From: Oxalobacteraceae bacterium
Lineage (GTDB): Bacteria > Pseudomonadota > Gammaproteobacteria > Burkholderiales > Burkholderiaceae_D
NCBI GenBank assembly: GCA_947448025.1
Contig: CANFLV010000013.1
Location: forward strand, 1-64,000
DNA: 64,000 bases
Reading direction: 5' to 3'
The position numbers and the translations under genes were made by a program. Under the pieces are notes generated by a model. The model had not been told where the DNA came from. It did not search any database and was given only the letters and a program-made list of their open reading frames with translations. Positions 45,521 through 55,340 of this stretch are shown here, piece after piece (within the stretch, counting starts at the first letter, position 1; each line of letters starts with the position of its first letter).

Positions 45521-46510
45521 TTAGAACTGTTCTATCCACGCCGCCAATGGCGCCTGTACCGGCGCAATACGGATCTCACCGAGTTCGCACTCCATGCCCT
45601 GCGCCGTGAGCCGACACTGCAAGCCCCAGTCACGCGTATGCAGCCAGATCAGGAAGGCCAGCCAGTGTGCATGTTCAGCCGAGACGGTGGCATAGGACGG
45701 CGACTCAAGAAATTCGGCCAGTAGCCTGAGATCGGCAAAGGTCGCGACCGTGCCGTTCACGCTGACATGCGCTTGCATGGTTTGCGCCAGCACTTCGAGC
45801 GCGCGCGCGCCGGGGAAATCAGCGTAGCGACTCCGCAAGGCCTCGACACGCTCGAGCATCACGTGGCCAAAAATGCCGCCCCGGCTTGCTTCGGCACTGA
45901 CGAGGTCGGAATAATCCATCAGGATCCAGTCTGGCTCAGGCGCCTTGACGCCGATCTTCAGCGCCACGCCGAGGTAGGTTTCCAGCGGCGCAAAGGCGCC
46001 ATGACCGAGCGCGCTGCTGCACAGGACATTGAGCGTGCCGATGCGGCTCGAGATCGTTTGCTTTTGCCGCACCAGCATTTTTTCACGCATGAGCTGATCG
46101 CGTTCTTTGCGTAAATCGGCGATTTCCAGCGCCTGTTTCAACTCCATGCGCAGCGCGGAAATCTCCCAGGGCTTTTTTATGTAGCGGTGGATCTGGCCCT
46201 CATTGATCGCTTCGACCGTGTACTCAATTTCCGAATAGGCCGTCGTCAATATCCTGACCATGTGCGGATAACGGTCGCGCGCATAACGCAGCAGCTCATT
46301 GCCAAAGCGGCCCGGCATGCGCTGATCCGAGATCAGTACCGCCAGGGTGTCCGCATGCAAGTCGAGCAGGCGTATGCCATCTTCAACGGAGCCGGCCGTG
46401 ACGACCGGCGCCAGTGCGCCGATGGCGCGCTGAAAATATTTTACGGCAGTCGCTTCATCGTCAACGAACAGGATCACCGGTAAAGCGTCGGCGTCGGCGG
46501 CATCGGTCAT
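45521..46510 (-). CDS. phcQ: PhcQ-like response regulator
   Basis: 329 residues from the ATG at 46510, which follows AAGGAG and overlaps the upstream stop as ATGA. The N-terminal receiver domain has the acidic pair in FVDDE, phospho-acceptor Asp62 (LISDQRMPG) and the conserved Lys in RYIKKPWE. A helical linker and a C-terminal half of unrecognised fold follow; no DNA-binding domain is apparent. In Ralstonia, PhcQ is a response regulator in the 3-hydroxy-fatty-acid methyl ester circuit that controls PhcA. It is the last gene of a four-gene operon in phcBSRQ order. Confidence 0.82.
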   Translation of the reverse strand: MTDAADADALPVILFVDDEATAVKYFQRAIGALAPVVTAGSVEDGIRLLDLHADTLAVLISDQRMPGRFGNELLRYARDRYPHMVRILTTAYSEIEYTVEAINEGQIHRYIKKPWEISALRMELKQALEIADLRKERDQLMREKMLVRQKQTISSRIGTLNVLCSSALGHGAFAPLETYLGVALKIGVKAPEPDWILMDYSDLVSAEASRGGIFGHVMLERVEALRSRYADFPGARALEVLAQTMQAHVSVNGTVATFADLRLLAEFLESPSYATVSAEHAHWLAFLIWLHTRDWGLQCRLTAQGMECELGEIRIAPVQAPLAAWIEQF

Positions 46511-47631
46511 CGGGCGCTCCTTCTGGATGGATTGCGGATTGCGGGGAAATTCAAGGTGACTGTGGTGCGCTGTTCCGGCATGGATTCGATTTTCAATCCG
46601 CCGCCAAACGATTGCATGATGCGATTGCAAAAAATCAATCCGCAGCCGGTGCCGCCGGCTGCGGCATGGGTCGTGACGGGATCGACGAGCAGTCGTTCAA
46701 GTACTTCGGGAGGAATGCCCGGGCCGTTGTCGGCAAACTCGATCTGCGGCTCACCGTTAACGCGTATCGTGATTTTCAATAAGGGTGTCAGGCGGCCCTT
46801 GAGTGCGCGTACTGCATTACTGAGCAAGGACGACAGGACCAGCATGACGCAATTCGGCAGAGCCGTGACACGAAAGTCCTGGTTCAGCTCGACCGAGATC
46901 ATGCCACGCTGCTCCGGCGTCAGCGGATAGGTATCCAGCAGCGAGGCGATCAGATGACTCGCCGGGCTGCTGCCGTCGCCCTGGAATCCTTGTCCGGCAT
47001 TGCGCGCGGAATCAACGAACGCCGATAGAACAGTCATGCTGTAGCGTGCATTGTCGATGATGGAAAGTGCCGCCTTGCCGATTTCCTCTTGGCGTGCACC
47101 GGATGCGCTGTGTTCGCTCATCCGGTGCACGATACCGCGTGAAAAATTGAGGATCGTCGCCAGCGGCGTGTTCAGCTCATGCGCCAGAAATGCGAGGGTT
47201 TCATTGATGGCTTGCAGGCGCTGGCGGTTCGCCGTGCGCTCGCGTGAGAGTTCGGTCGCCAGTCGCAATGCGCGCCGTACTTCAGACAGCTCCAGCGGCT
47301 TTTCGAGTATCCGAAAAATCGCTGCCGAATTGACCGTCTCAATCAGCAGCTTTTTGTCGGCATAGGCAGTGATGAGGATGCGCACCACATGCGGATGTTC
47401 GCGTTCAATCTGGCGTAATAAGTCACCGCCATCCCGGCCGGGCATGCGGAAGTCGGTCAGCACTACACCAATGCGTCCGCGTTCAGCGCGCAGCAGGGCA
47501 ATGGCCGCATCGGCGCTATTGGCAGTGAGGACATCGTATTCGGCGCTGGCGCTGCGTTCAAAATATTTGCAGGCCATTTCCTCGTCATCGACATACAGGA
47601 TGGTCGCGGCCAGCTCTTCGCGTTTGTCCAT
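46507..47631 (-). CDS. phcR: PhcR-like receiver/histidine-kinase hybrid
   Basis: 374 residues: an N-terminal receiver domain (Asp60 in VLTDFRMPG, Lys in ILEKPLE) followed by a histidine-kinase half with His151 in FLAHELNTPLA, an N-box (LLSNAVRAL), DNGPGIPP and GCGLIFC. This receiver-first order with a C-terminal kinase is the unusual architecture described for Ralstonia PhcR. It lacks membrane segments, so it is cytoplasmic. It lies between phcS (28-base gap) and phcQ (4-base overlap). Confidence 0.85.
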   Translation of the reverse strand: MDKREELAATILYVDDEEMACKYFERSASAEYDVLTANSADAAIALLRAERGRIGVVLTDFRMPGRDGGDLLRQIEREHPHVVRILITAYADKKLLIETVNSAAIFRILEKPLELSEVRRALRLATELSRERTANRQRLQAINETLAFLAHELNTPLATILNFSRGIVHRMSEHSASGARQEEIGKAALSIIDNARYSMTVLSAFVDSARNAGQGFQGDGSSPASHLIASLLDTYPLTPEQRGMISVELNQDFRVTALPNCVMLVLSSLLSNAVRALKGRLTPLLKITIRVNGEPQIEFADNGPGIPPEVLERLLVDPVTTHAAAGGTGCGLIFCNRIMQSFGGGLKIESMPEQRTTVTLNFPAIRNPSRRSAR

Positions 47632-47659
47632 AAAGCTCCTTTTATCCGGGCGCCGGATG

Positions 47660-48988
47660 TCAGTCTGCGCGCGGTAAATCGAAAATCATTTTTGTCCATT
47701 CACCAACGCTACTTTCAGCTACGAGGACACCGCCATGCTGCTCGATGACGCGATAGCTGATGCTTAAACCCAGACCCAGTCCCTGGCCCACTTCACGGGT
47801 CGTAAAAAAAGGTTCGAATACGCGCGGCAGGTTTTCTGGCGTAATGCCGGGGCCGTTATCGCGTACCGTCGTGATCAGCCGCTGCTCCTGCCAGATCGCA
47901 CCGATGTGAATGGCCAGATCGGTAGGGCGTACCTTGCGCATGGCCATCGCCGCATTGCTCAGCAAATTGATCAGCACGCCAATAATGGCCGCCTCGTCGC
48001 CGCGCACGAGGGTATCGTCGGGCAGATCGCGTGTGATGACGATGCCCTTGATCTCATGGCCGGTCAGGCGCACGGCAGTATCTAGCGCTTTTTCAAACAG
48101 GAAGACGGTGCGCTCCGTGACCAGGCCCGGTTTGCGATATGCGAAGGTCTTCAAATCAGAAACGATGTGCTGCACACGCTTCATGCCTTCCTTGGCGTCA
48201 GTCAGGCATTCGCTGACCATAGCAGACGCCTTCGCGGCCGGCTCTTCCATGGCGACTTCGATGGCCATGAGGCAAAAATTGACGGGATTGTTTACCTCAT
48301 GCAGCAAGCCCGCGGCCAGGGTGCCGACGGCGGCCATTTTTTCCTGCTGCATCATCTGGCCCTTGATCTCGGCGAGATTTTTATTGATCAATTCCTGCTC
48401 GGCGTTTTTCGCAGCGAGTTCGGATTTCAGGCGAAACAACATGAAGCGCGCACGCTCGTTGAACAGCGTGTAGACCGCGCTGGCAGCCGTGGCAAACAAC
48501 AGGAACAGGGAATTGACGGCAAAGACGCTTTCCGGCTCGAGACCGCGGGGATGTGCAAGGCAGGCCAGCACATACAGCAGGTAGGACAGCGCGCCGAACA
48601 TCAGGTTTTGCCAGAGGCCGAAGCCGAGCGCGATGCCGGATGCGAAGATCGCCAGGTTCAGGCCGGCATAATAAATCGAGCCCACGCCCTCGGTGACATA
48701 GATCATCCAGGCGATCATGATTTGCGGCAGCAGCAGCCACAGGAAGGTCAGCGAGGGCGCCAAACGCTGGCCCCACGGCTTGCGCAATAACAGTACCACG
48801 CCAAAAATCATGGCCGACACCAGCAGACGTGCGAGCGCGAATTTCATCTGCATCTGCGGGTACAGGGCGAGGTCGAGGCCGGCGCCGAACAGGACCAGGA
48901 TGATGCAGGTATAAGCGCCGCCGCGACTGAAGGCGATATGGAATTCGCGCAATTCGTCGGCATAACCCGGGTAATCTGGATGCATCAT
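47660..48988 (-). CDS. phcS: PhcS-like membrane sensor histidine kinase
   Basis: 442 residues. Six hydrophobic segments in the first 180 residues form the sensor. A coiled linker follows, then the kinase: H-box LLHEVNNPVNF with His230, N-box LINLLSNAAMAM, DNGPGI, FEPFFTT and GLGLGLSIS. His230 is the same residue number as the autophosphorylation site reported for Ralstonia PhcS. Family role: sensing the 3-OH methyl ester signal made by PhcB and relaying to PhcR/PhcQ. It starts three bases after phcB ends. Confidence 0.87.
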   Translation of the reverse strand: MMHPDYPGYADELREFHIAFSRGGAYTCIILVLFGAGLDLALYPQMQMKFALARLLVSAMIFGVVLLLRKPWGQRLAPSLTFLWLLLPQIMIAWMIYVTEGVGSIYYAGLNLAIFASGIALGFGLWQNLMFGALSYLLYVLACLAHPRGLEPESVFAVNSLFLLFATAASAVYTLFNERARFMLFRLKSELAAKNAEQELINKNLAEIKGQMMQQEKMAAVGTLAAGLLHEVNNPVNFCLMAIEVAMEEPAAKASAMVSECLTDAKEGMKRVQHIVSDLKTFAYRKPGLVTERTVFLFEKALDTAVRLTGHEIKGIVITRDLPDDTLVRGDEAAIIGVLINLLSNAAMAMRKVRPTDLAIHIGAIWQEQRLITTVRDNGPGITPENLPRVFEPFFTTREVGQGLGLGLSISYRVIEQHGGVLVAESSVGEWTKMIFDLPRAD

Positions 48989-48991
48989 GGT

Positions 48992-50431
48992 TCAGGCAAT
49001 CGTGGTTTCAGCGAATACATTGACGCCGGTCGCATCGACGTAAAGGCGACGGGCGATGGCGGTTTCCGGCAGCAGGGCATCGAGCTTGGCTTCATCGCGA
49101 TAGATGAGATACCACTCGAGCAAATGCTCCATCGAATATTTTTCCGTGCTGTTCGAATGCACGTTCGTTACCAGCATCTGCCCGCCACTGCGCGTGCGCG
49201 CGGCGAAATGATTGAGCAAACGAATGCAGACTTTGTCCGACAAATAATCGAACAGGCCGGCGCAGTACACGGCATCGAATTCGCGTGCACTCGACGGTAG
49301 CGGTTCAAGCCGGCGCTTGAGCAGGTGATGCACCGAGTCGTGCACGAAGTCGACGGCCAGCGGGCGGCCCATGCGCTGCGCAATCGAACCGAGTTTTTCG
49401 CGCGTGTAGGCCAGCGTTTCTTCGCTGAAGTCGAGCAGCTCAAACGACAGCAGTTCAGGATTGGGACAGGTTTGCAGGAAGCGCTGGATTTCAATCGCCG
49501 GACCGCAGCCGACATTGAGGATGCGAAACGGCCGGCCGGTATCGCGTGCGCGTTGCGCCATCCGATTGAGGAAGTCGAGCAGCAGATCGATACGGTTACG
49601 ATGGGCCGCGGCGACCGAGGTTTGCAGGAAGGCGGCATTGACGATCTGGAAGTAGGTGCTCGGTCCCTGGCGCGGATCTTCGATGATCTGGTTGACCATC
49701 AGGTAATCACCGGCGTAACCGAGCGGCTTGGTATAGGTGCGAAAAACGAAAGGTGCGCGGAGCATCAAGGGATGCAATGCTGCCTGGGCAAAGGCACGGT
49801 GCGCTGGCGCCAGTTCGGTCTCAACTTGCGCAGCCTCGCCTTCGAGCGCGGCAAAATAACTGCGGGTCCTTTCTACCAGCGGCGCGGCCAGTTCGTAAAA
49901 ATAATCGTTGCGCAGATGGCCGTTTTCTTTAGGCAGCGAGGCCGGCAAATCGACTTGCTCGACCCAGCGCGAAATTTCCGAGAGATAGGCGCGCAATTCA
50001 TTGACGACGATCTGGTAACTGCGGCCGATGCGAAAACGTCGCGCCCAATCCTCGACAAACATGCGCGCTTCCAGACCGACACCGGCCGGCGTCGTCAGGA
50101 CTTCGCTGAGCTCGCGCCATTCATCGGTCAATGTGACCGAGACGATGGCGGTCAGGCCGGTATTGACGATATTGGTGATGACGGCTTTGCCGGAATAGGC
50201 GCTGCGGGTACTCTGGCGCACGGTCAGGTCGCTGAGCACTTCACTGACCTGGACGATGGAATACGGATTGTAGACTTCCATGACCAGTGATTTACGCTGC
50301 AGGTTCATGATCGTGCCGCGCACTGACTGCCCTTGAGAATTGAGGAAGGTAACGACCGGATCTATCTGGGACTTCGGCGAAACAGACAGATTTCGGGGAA
50401 ATTCGGTCGGCGGAAGTGCGTTCTCTGACAT
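48992..50431 (-). CDS. phcB: PhcB-like SAM-dependent methyltransferase (quorum signal synthase)
   Basis: 479 residues from the ATG at 50431; the frame runs further upstream and no start has a clear ribosome site, so the N-terminus is uncertain. An N-terminal PilZ-like domain (about 30-110) is followed by a helical region and a class I methyltransferase fold with the SAM loop ILNVGCGPAIEI (304-315). In Ralstonia, PhcB methylates 3-hydroxy fatty acids to give the 3-OH PAME/MAME autoinducers. Assignment rests on domain make-up and on the exact gene order with phcS, phcR and phcQ. phcA is not in the window. Confidence 0.85.
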   Translation of the reverse strand: MSENALPPTEFPRNLSVSPKSQIDPVVTFLNSQGQSVRGTIMNLQRKSLVMEVYNPYSIVQVSEVLSDLTVRQSTRSAYSGKAVITNIVNTGLTAIVSVTLTDEWRELSEVLTTPAGVGLEARMFVEDWARRFRIGRSYQIVVNELRAYLSEISRWVEQVDLPASLPKENGHLRNDYFYELAAPLVERTRSYFAALEGEAAQVETELAPAHRAFAQAALHPLMLRAPFVFRTYTKPLGYAGDYLMVNQIIEDPRQGPSTYFQIVNAAFLQTSVAAAHRNRIDLLLDFLNRMAQRARDTGRPFRILNVGCGPAIEIQRFLQTCPNPELLSFELLDFSEETLAYTREKLGSIAQRMGRPLAVDFVHDSVHHLLKRRLEPLPSSAREFDAVYCAGLFDYLSDKVCIRLLNHFAARTRSGGQMLVTNVHSNSTEKYSMEHLLEWYLIYRDEAKLDALLPETAIARRLYVDATGVNVFAETTIA

Positions 50432-50787
50432 GAGGTTGCTGGCGGGTTGGAGCGGCACTTTCAGAGGGCCGGGAACCACTGATGGTACACGGGCAGGTAC
50501 AAGAGCAAGGCAGGTAAAAATTGAGGCAAACGCGGTGGATCGCTGTGCCGAACACCCCATCTACGGGCTCATTATGTTGACAGGAAGTCTACTATGGATC
50601 ATCCGGAACAGCGGCTCAGTGTTGCGAAATTAATAATGAAACTGAGGCGCGCGTTTATCTTTCGACTGGCGCGCTGATGACATTTGCACCGACAATTTCC
50701 GGCTATACTTGTGATGCTTGACGTTAACGTCAATCCGACCATAATCAAGACAATATGCGCCGCAGTGCGCAAGCCCCTGGAGATGCC
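50432..50787. other. 356-bp divergent intergenic region between phcB and icmF
   Basis: It holds the leader of phcB on one side and the icmF promoter area on the other, including the palindrome at 50718-50733. No gene is supported here; the phcB frame remains open to 50560 but without a start signal. Confidence 0.6.
50718..50733. promoter_or_regulatory. Perfect 16-bp palindrome TTGACGTTAACGTCAA upstream of icmF
   Basis: A fully symmetric sequence 55 bases before the icmF start, overlapping a possible -35 (TTGACG) with TAATCA about 18 bases downstream. It fits the pattern I recall for LiuR, the MerR-family regulator of branched-chain amino acid catabolism in proteobacteria. Recognition by a LiuR protein is inference. 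Confidence 0.6.
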
Positions 50788-53700
50788 ATGACCGACCTGT
50801 CCGACGCAAAGAAGCTGACCGAGTACAAACCCGCCAACAAAGTCCGCTTTGTCACGGCGGCGTCGCTGTTCGATGGCCACGATGCCTCGATCAACATCAT
50901 GCGTCGCATCCTCATGGCCAATGGCGCCGAAGTGATCCATCTCGGCCATAACCGCTCGGTCGATGAAATCGTCACGGCAGCGCTGCAGGAAGACGTGCAA
51001 GGCATCGCGATCTCGAGCTACCAGGGTGGCCATGTCGAATATTTCAAGTACATGATCGATTTGCTGCGCGAGCGCGGTGGCGCGCACATCAAGGTTTTTG
51101 GCGGCGGCGGCGGCGTGATCGTGGCCGATGAAATCGCCGAGCTGCATGCGTATGGTGTTACGCGCATCTTCAGCCCGGAAGATGGCCAGCGCATGGGACT
51201 CGTCGGCATGATCCTGTCCATGATGCAGCAATGCGATGTCGACCTGTCGGCGTTTGCGCCGACCTCACTGGCAGCACTGGCGGGCGCGGATGTCGCGGCC
51301 AAGCATCGGCCGCTGGCGCAGTTGATTACTGCGCTCGAAAATGACAAGGCGGGCGCGAGCCTGAAGGCCGAATTGCTGGCTGCTGCGGCGCCGTTGAAAA
51401 TCCCGACACTGGGCATCACTGGCACCGGCGGCGCCGGTAAATCCTCGCTCACCGATGAACTGATCCGGCGTTTGCGCCTCGATCAGGACGATGCACTCAA
51501 TATCGCGCTGATCTCGATCGACCCTTCACGGCGCAAATCCGGCGGCGCGCTGCTCGGCGACCGCATCCGCATGAATGCGATCAATCCCTGGGGCGGTGCG
51601 CATGGCGTGAACCGTGTTTTCATGCGCTCGCTGGCCACGCGCGAAGCCGGTTCGGAAATTTCCCCGGCGCTGCCGGACGTGATCGCCGCCTGCAAGCTGG
51701 CCGGCTTTGACCTGATCATCGTCGAGACCTCCGGCATCGGCCAGGGCGACGCTGCCATCGTGCAGCATGTCGACGCGAGTTTGTATGTGATGACGCCGGA
51801 ATTCGGCGCGGCCTCCCAGCTCGAAAAAATTGACATGCTTGATTTTGCTGACTTCATCGCGATCAATAAATTCGACCGGCGCGGCTCGCAAGACGCGCTG
51901 CGTGACGTAGCCAAGCAATACCAGCGTAATCGTGAGCTGTGGACGCAGCCGTCGGAAGCCATGCCGGTCTACGGCACGCAGGCATCGCGCTTTAATGACG
52001 ATGGCGTGACCGCCTTGTATCAGGGTTTGCTGGAGAAGCTGACGGGCTTGGGCTTGCATGCACATCCCGGCAAACTGGCAAAAGTCAGCGTGCGTTTTTC
52101 GTCCAACAAGAACGCCATCGTGCCGCCGGCGCGCAGCCGCTATCTCGCGGAAATCGCCGATACCGTGCGCGGTTATCACCGCTTCACGGCAAAGAATGTG
52201 CGTCTAGCGCGTGAACGCCAGCAGCTGCAGGAAAGCAAACGCATGCTCGCTGCTGCAGGCAAGCATGCCGATTTCGATGACCTTATCAGCGAGCGCGATC
52301 AGCAGCTCGATGGCGGCGCAAATAAATTACTGGCGCAGTGGCCGGCCATGCAGGCCGCCTATGCCGGCGACGATTACGTCGTCAAGATCCGCGACAAGGA
52401 AATCCGTACGCGCCTCGTGCACACCACCTTGTCGGGCACGAAAATCCGCAAGGTCGCCTTGCCGCGCTTCGAAGATCATGGCGAAATCCTGCGCTTTCTG
52501 CTGCTGGAAAACGTGCCAGGCTCGTTTCCGTACACGGCCGGCGTGTTCGCCTTCAAACGGGAAAATGAAGACCCGACGCGCATGTTCGCCGGCGAGGGCG
52601 ATGCCTTCCGCACGAACCGCCGCTTTAAACTCGTCTCGGCCGGCATGGACGCAAAACGTCTGTCGACCGCCTTCGATTCCGTCACGCTCTATGGTGCCGA
52701 TCCGGCGCTGCGTCCCGACATCTACGGCAAGGTCGGCAATTCCGGAGTCTCAGTCGCCACGCTCGACGACATGAAAGTGCTCTATGACGGCTTTGATCTG
52801 ACGAGTCCGTCGACCTCTGTGTCGATGACGATCAATGGCCCGGCGCCGACGATACTGGCGATGTTCATGAATACCGCGATTGACCAGAATCTCGACAAAT
52901 TCAAGTCTGATAACGGCCGCGAACCGACCGCAGACGAAGCCGCGAAGATCAAAGCCTGGGTACTGCAGAATGTGCGGGGCACGGTGCAGGCCGACATCTT
53001 GAAGGAAGACCAGGGCCAGAACACCTGCATCTTCTCGACCGAGTTTTCGCTCAAGGTCATGGGCGATATCCAGCAATACTTCGTGCACCAGCAGGTCCGT
53101 AATTTCTACTCGGTGTCGATCTCCGGTTATCACATCGCCGAAGCCGGTGCGAATCCGATTTCGCAAACTGCCTTTACGCTCTCGAACGGCTTCACGCTGG
53201 TCGAAGCCTATCTTGCGCGTGGCATGCACATCGATGACTTCGCACCGAACCTGTCCTTCTTCTTCAGTAATGGCATGGACCCGGAATACACAGTGCTCGG
53301 GCGCGTGGCGCGGCGCATCTGGGCCGTGGCGATGAAAGAAAAATACGGCGCCAATGAGCGCGCACAGAAGCTGAAATATCACATCCAGACTTCCGGGCGC
53401 TCGCTGCATGCGCAGGAAATCGACTTCAACGATATCCGCACCACGCTGCAGGCATTGATCGCGATTTACGATAACTGCAATTCGCTGCACACGAACGCCT
53501 ATGATGAAGCGATCACTACGCCGACAGATGAATCCGTACGCCGCGCCTTGGCGATCCAGCTGATCATCAATCGCGAATGGGGTCTCGCGAAAAACGAGAA
53601 TCCGAACCAGGGCAGCTTCATCATCGATGAACTCACCGACCTCGTCGAAGAAGCCGTGATGCAGGAGTTCGAACGCATCGCCGAACGCGGCGGCGTGCTC

Positions 53701-54075
53701 GGCGCGATGGAGACCGGCTACCAGCGCGGCAAGATTCAGGAAGAGTCGATGCTCTACGAGCATCAGAAGCATGACGGCACGCTGCCCATTATCGGTGTGA
53801 ACACCTTCCGTAACCCGAAAGCGTCGAACGAGCCGCAAAAGATCGAACTTGCGCGTTCGACCAGCGAAGAAAAGGAATCGCAGCTGGCGCGACTGGCGAG
53901 CTTCCACGCCCAGCATGCCGCCGCAGCCCCCGCCATGCTGGCCGCATTGCAGCAAGTCGTCATCGAAGACGGCAATGTCTTCGAAAAATTGATGGAAGCG
54001 GTGCGCGTTTGCTCGCTCGGGCAGATTACTGATGCGCTGTTTGAAGTCGGCGGGCAGTACCGGCGCAGCATGTAA
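50788..54075 (+). CDS. icmF: Fused isobutyryl-CoA mutase IcmF
   Basis: 1095 residues from the ATG at 50788, behind GGAG with five-base spacing. Order: B12-binding domain (FDGHDASIN with the lower-ligand His31), MeaI-type G-protein chaperone with P-loop GTGGAGKSS (212-220), and the substrate-binding mutase barrel in the C-terminal half (for example [20 protein letters not shown]). It interconverts isobutyryl-CoA and n-butyryl-CoA, and in some members isovaleryl-/pivalyl-CoA, using adenosylcobalamin. The full three-part fusion is intact. It is monocistronic, with a terminator right after and a palindrome upstream that suggests control with branched-chain amino acid breakdown. Confidence 0.95.
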   Translation: MTDLSDAKKLTEYKPANKVRFVTAASLFDGHDASINIMRRILMANGAEVIHLGHNRSVDEIVTAALQEDVQGIAISSYQGGHVEYFKYMIDLLRERGGAHIKVFGGGGGVIVADEIAELHAYGVTRIFSPEDGQRMGLVGMILSMMQQCDVDLSAFAPTSLAALAGADVAAKHRPLAQLITALENDKAGASLKAELLAAAAPLKIPTLGITGTGGAGKSSLTDELIRRLRLDQDDALNIALISIDPSRRKSGGALLGDRIRMNAINPWGGAHGVNRVFMRSLATREAGSEISPALPDVIAACKLAGFDLIIVETSGIGQGDAAIVQHVDASLYVMTPEFGAASQLEKIDMLDFADFIAINKFDRRGSQDALRDVAKQYQRNRELWTQPSEAMPVYGTQASRFNDDGVTALYQGLLEKLTGLGLHAHPGKLAKVSVRFSSNKNAIVPPARSRYLAEIADTVRGYHRFTAKNVRLARERQQLQESKRMLAAAGKHADFDDLISERDQQLDGGANKLLAQWPAMQAAYAGDDYVVKIRDKEIRTRLVHTTLSGTKIRKVALPRFEDHGEILRFLLLENVPGSFPYTAGVFAFKRENEDPTRMFAGEGDAFRTNRRFKLVSAGMDAKRLSTAFDSVTLYGADPALRPDIYGKVGNSGVSVATLDDMKVLYDGFDLTSPSTSVSMTINGPAPTILAMFMNTAIDQNLDKFKSDNGREPTADEAAKIKAWVLQNVRGTVQADILKEDQGQNTCIFSTEFSLKVMGDIQQYFVHQQVRNFYSVSISGYHIAEAGANPISQTAFTLSNGFTLVEAYLARGMHIDDFAPNLSFFFSNGMDPEYTVLGRVARRIWAVAMKEKYGANERAQKLKYHIQTSGRSLHAQEIDFNDIRTTLQALIAIYDNCNSLHTNAYDEAITTPTDESVRRALAIQLIINREWGLAKNENPNQGSFIIDELTDLVEEAVMQEFERIAERGGVLGAMETGYQRGKIQEESMLYEHQKHDGTLPIIGVNTFRNPKASNEPQKIELARSTSEEKESQLARLASFHAQHAAAAPAMLAALQQVVIEDGNVFEKLMEAVRVCSLGQITDALFEVGGQYRRSM

Positions 54076-54093
54076 GTACTGGTAGCTTCATTT

Positions 54094-54130
54094 AAATCGC
54101 TGGCGCAAAACTTGCCCCAGCGATTTTTTT
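54094..54130 (+). terminator. Rho-independent terminator of icmF
   Basis: AAATCGCTGG (54094-54103) pairs with CCAGCGATTT (54117-54126), and seven T (54124-54130) follow. It starts 18 bases after the icmF stop. Confidence 0.92.
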
Positions 54131-54219
54131 CGCCTGCGGGTGGCATAATGCGGGATTCCTGCATGCCACGGCGCGCTCATTGCGACCGCAGCCACTGCGC
54201 GCAATCCTGAAACGCCCAC

Positions 54220-54807
54220 ATGACCACGCCTGTCGTTCCGCCTGATTCTCTGCCTGCTTCCCCTACCACGCCCGGCCCGGCCGCGCTGTTCTTCGGCTTT
54301 TCGCGTATTGCAATGTCGGGCTTTGGCGGCGTCTTGCCATTTGCATATCGCGCAGTAGTCGAACAGCGTAAATGGCTCACGCCCGTCGAATTCACCGAAA
54401 AGCTCGCCGCCAGCCAGCTCTTGCCGGGGCCGACAATTTGCAATGTGGCGCTGATGATCGGCGCGCATTTTGCCGGACTGCGCGGCGCAGCTGCCGCCTT
54501 GGCGGGCATGATTACCGGCCCCTTCCTGATCGTGATGAGCCTGGGCATGCTGTACCAGCGCTATGGTGAATTACCCTTGATTCGCGCCGGGCTCAGCGGC
54601 ATGACGGCGGTCGCTGTCGGCCTCATTGCCAGTACCGCGATCAAGATGTCGCTGCCCCTGCTGAAGCCGGGCAAGAGCCGCATACCGAATATCGCATTCG
54701 CGCTGCTTGGATTTGTCGGCATGGGCCTGCTGAAGTTACCGATGTTCGAAGTCATCGCGGTGCTCGCGCCGCTCTGCATAGGCTACGCTTACTGGAAAGG
54801 CCGCTAA
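54220..54807 (+). CDS. Chromate transporter family half-protein (N-type)
   Basis: 195 residues, one CHR domain with about six hydrophobic segments. The FFGFSRIAMSGFGGVLPF and ASQLLPGPTICNVALMIG blocks are the first-half CHR signature. This is the short-chain form that works with a second half encoded by the next gene, whose ATG overlaps this stop (TAATG at 54805-54809). The family exports chromate by proton exchange, but many members are untested and may carry other anions. Confidence 0.9.
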   Translation: MTTPVVPPDSLPASPTTPGPAALFFGFSRIAMSGFGGVLPFAYRAVVEQRKWLTPVEFTEKLAASQLLPGPTICNVALMIGAHFAGLRGAAAALAGMITGPFLIVMSLGMLYQRYGELPLIRAGLSGMTAVAVGLIASTAIKMSLPLLKPGKSRIPNIAFALLGFVGMGLLKLPMFEVIAVLAPLCIGYAYWKGR

Positions 54808-55340
54808 TGGACGAACCGATCACCCTCTGGGAAATTGCCCTGCATTTCGGGCTGCTGTCGCTGATGGCCGTTGGCGGCGGCGTCGTGCTGCTGGCGCCGG
54901 AACTGCATCTTTATGTCGTCGATATCCACAAACTGATGACCAGCGAACAGTTCACCGCAGCGTATTCGATCGCGCAAGCCTCGCCAGGGCCGAACCTTTT
55001 ATATGTCAGCCTGCTCGGTGCGCAAATCGCCGGCTGGCCGGGCGCGATCCTGATCACCTTGGCCGTGATCCTGCCGACTTCGGTGGTGACGCTGCTGTTC
55101 GTGAAAGCCAGCGCGCGCCATGGCGATAGCGCCTTAGGACGCGCGATGCGCCACGGTCTGGTGCCGCTGTCGGTCGGCCTGCTATTCGCCGGCGCCTGGG
55201 TGCTGGGCGTGGCCTCATCGCTCAACGGGCGCGGACTGGCGGTCGTCGCAGTGACGATCCTGCTGATACTGCGCACGAAAATCAATCCCATCGTCCTCAT
55301 CAGCGCTGGCGCCATCGCCGGCATGCTCGGTTTTACTTAA
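54807..55340 (+). CDS. Chromate transporter family half-protein (C-type)
   Basis: 177 residues, the partner CHR domain with MAVGGGVVLLAPELH and YSIAQASPGPNLLYVSLLG. Overlap with the upstream half implies coupled synthesis and a heterodimer with opposite membrane topology. Its stop overlaps the stop of the convergent flavoprotein gene. Confidence 0.9.
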   Translation: MDEPITLWEIALHFGLLSLMAVGGGVVLLAPELHLYVVDIHKLMTSEQFTAAYSIAQASPGPNLLYVSLLGAQIAGWPGAILITLAVILPTSVVTLLFVKASARHGDSALGRAMRHGLVPLSVGLLFAGAWVLGVASSLNGRGLAVVAVTILLILRTKINPIVLISAGAIAGMLGFT

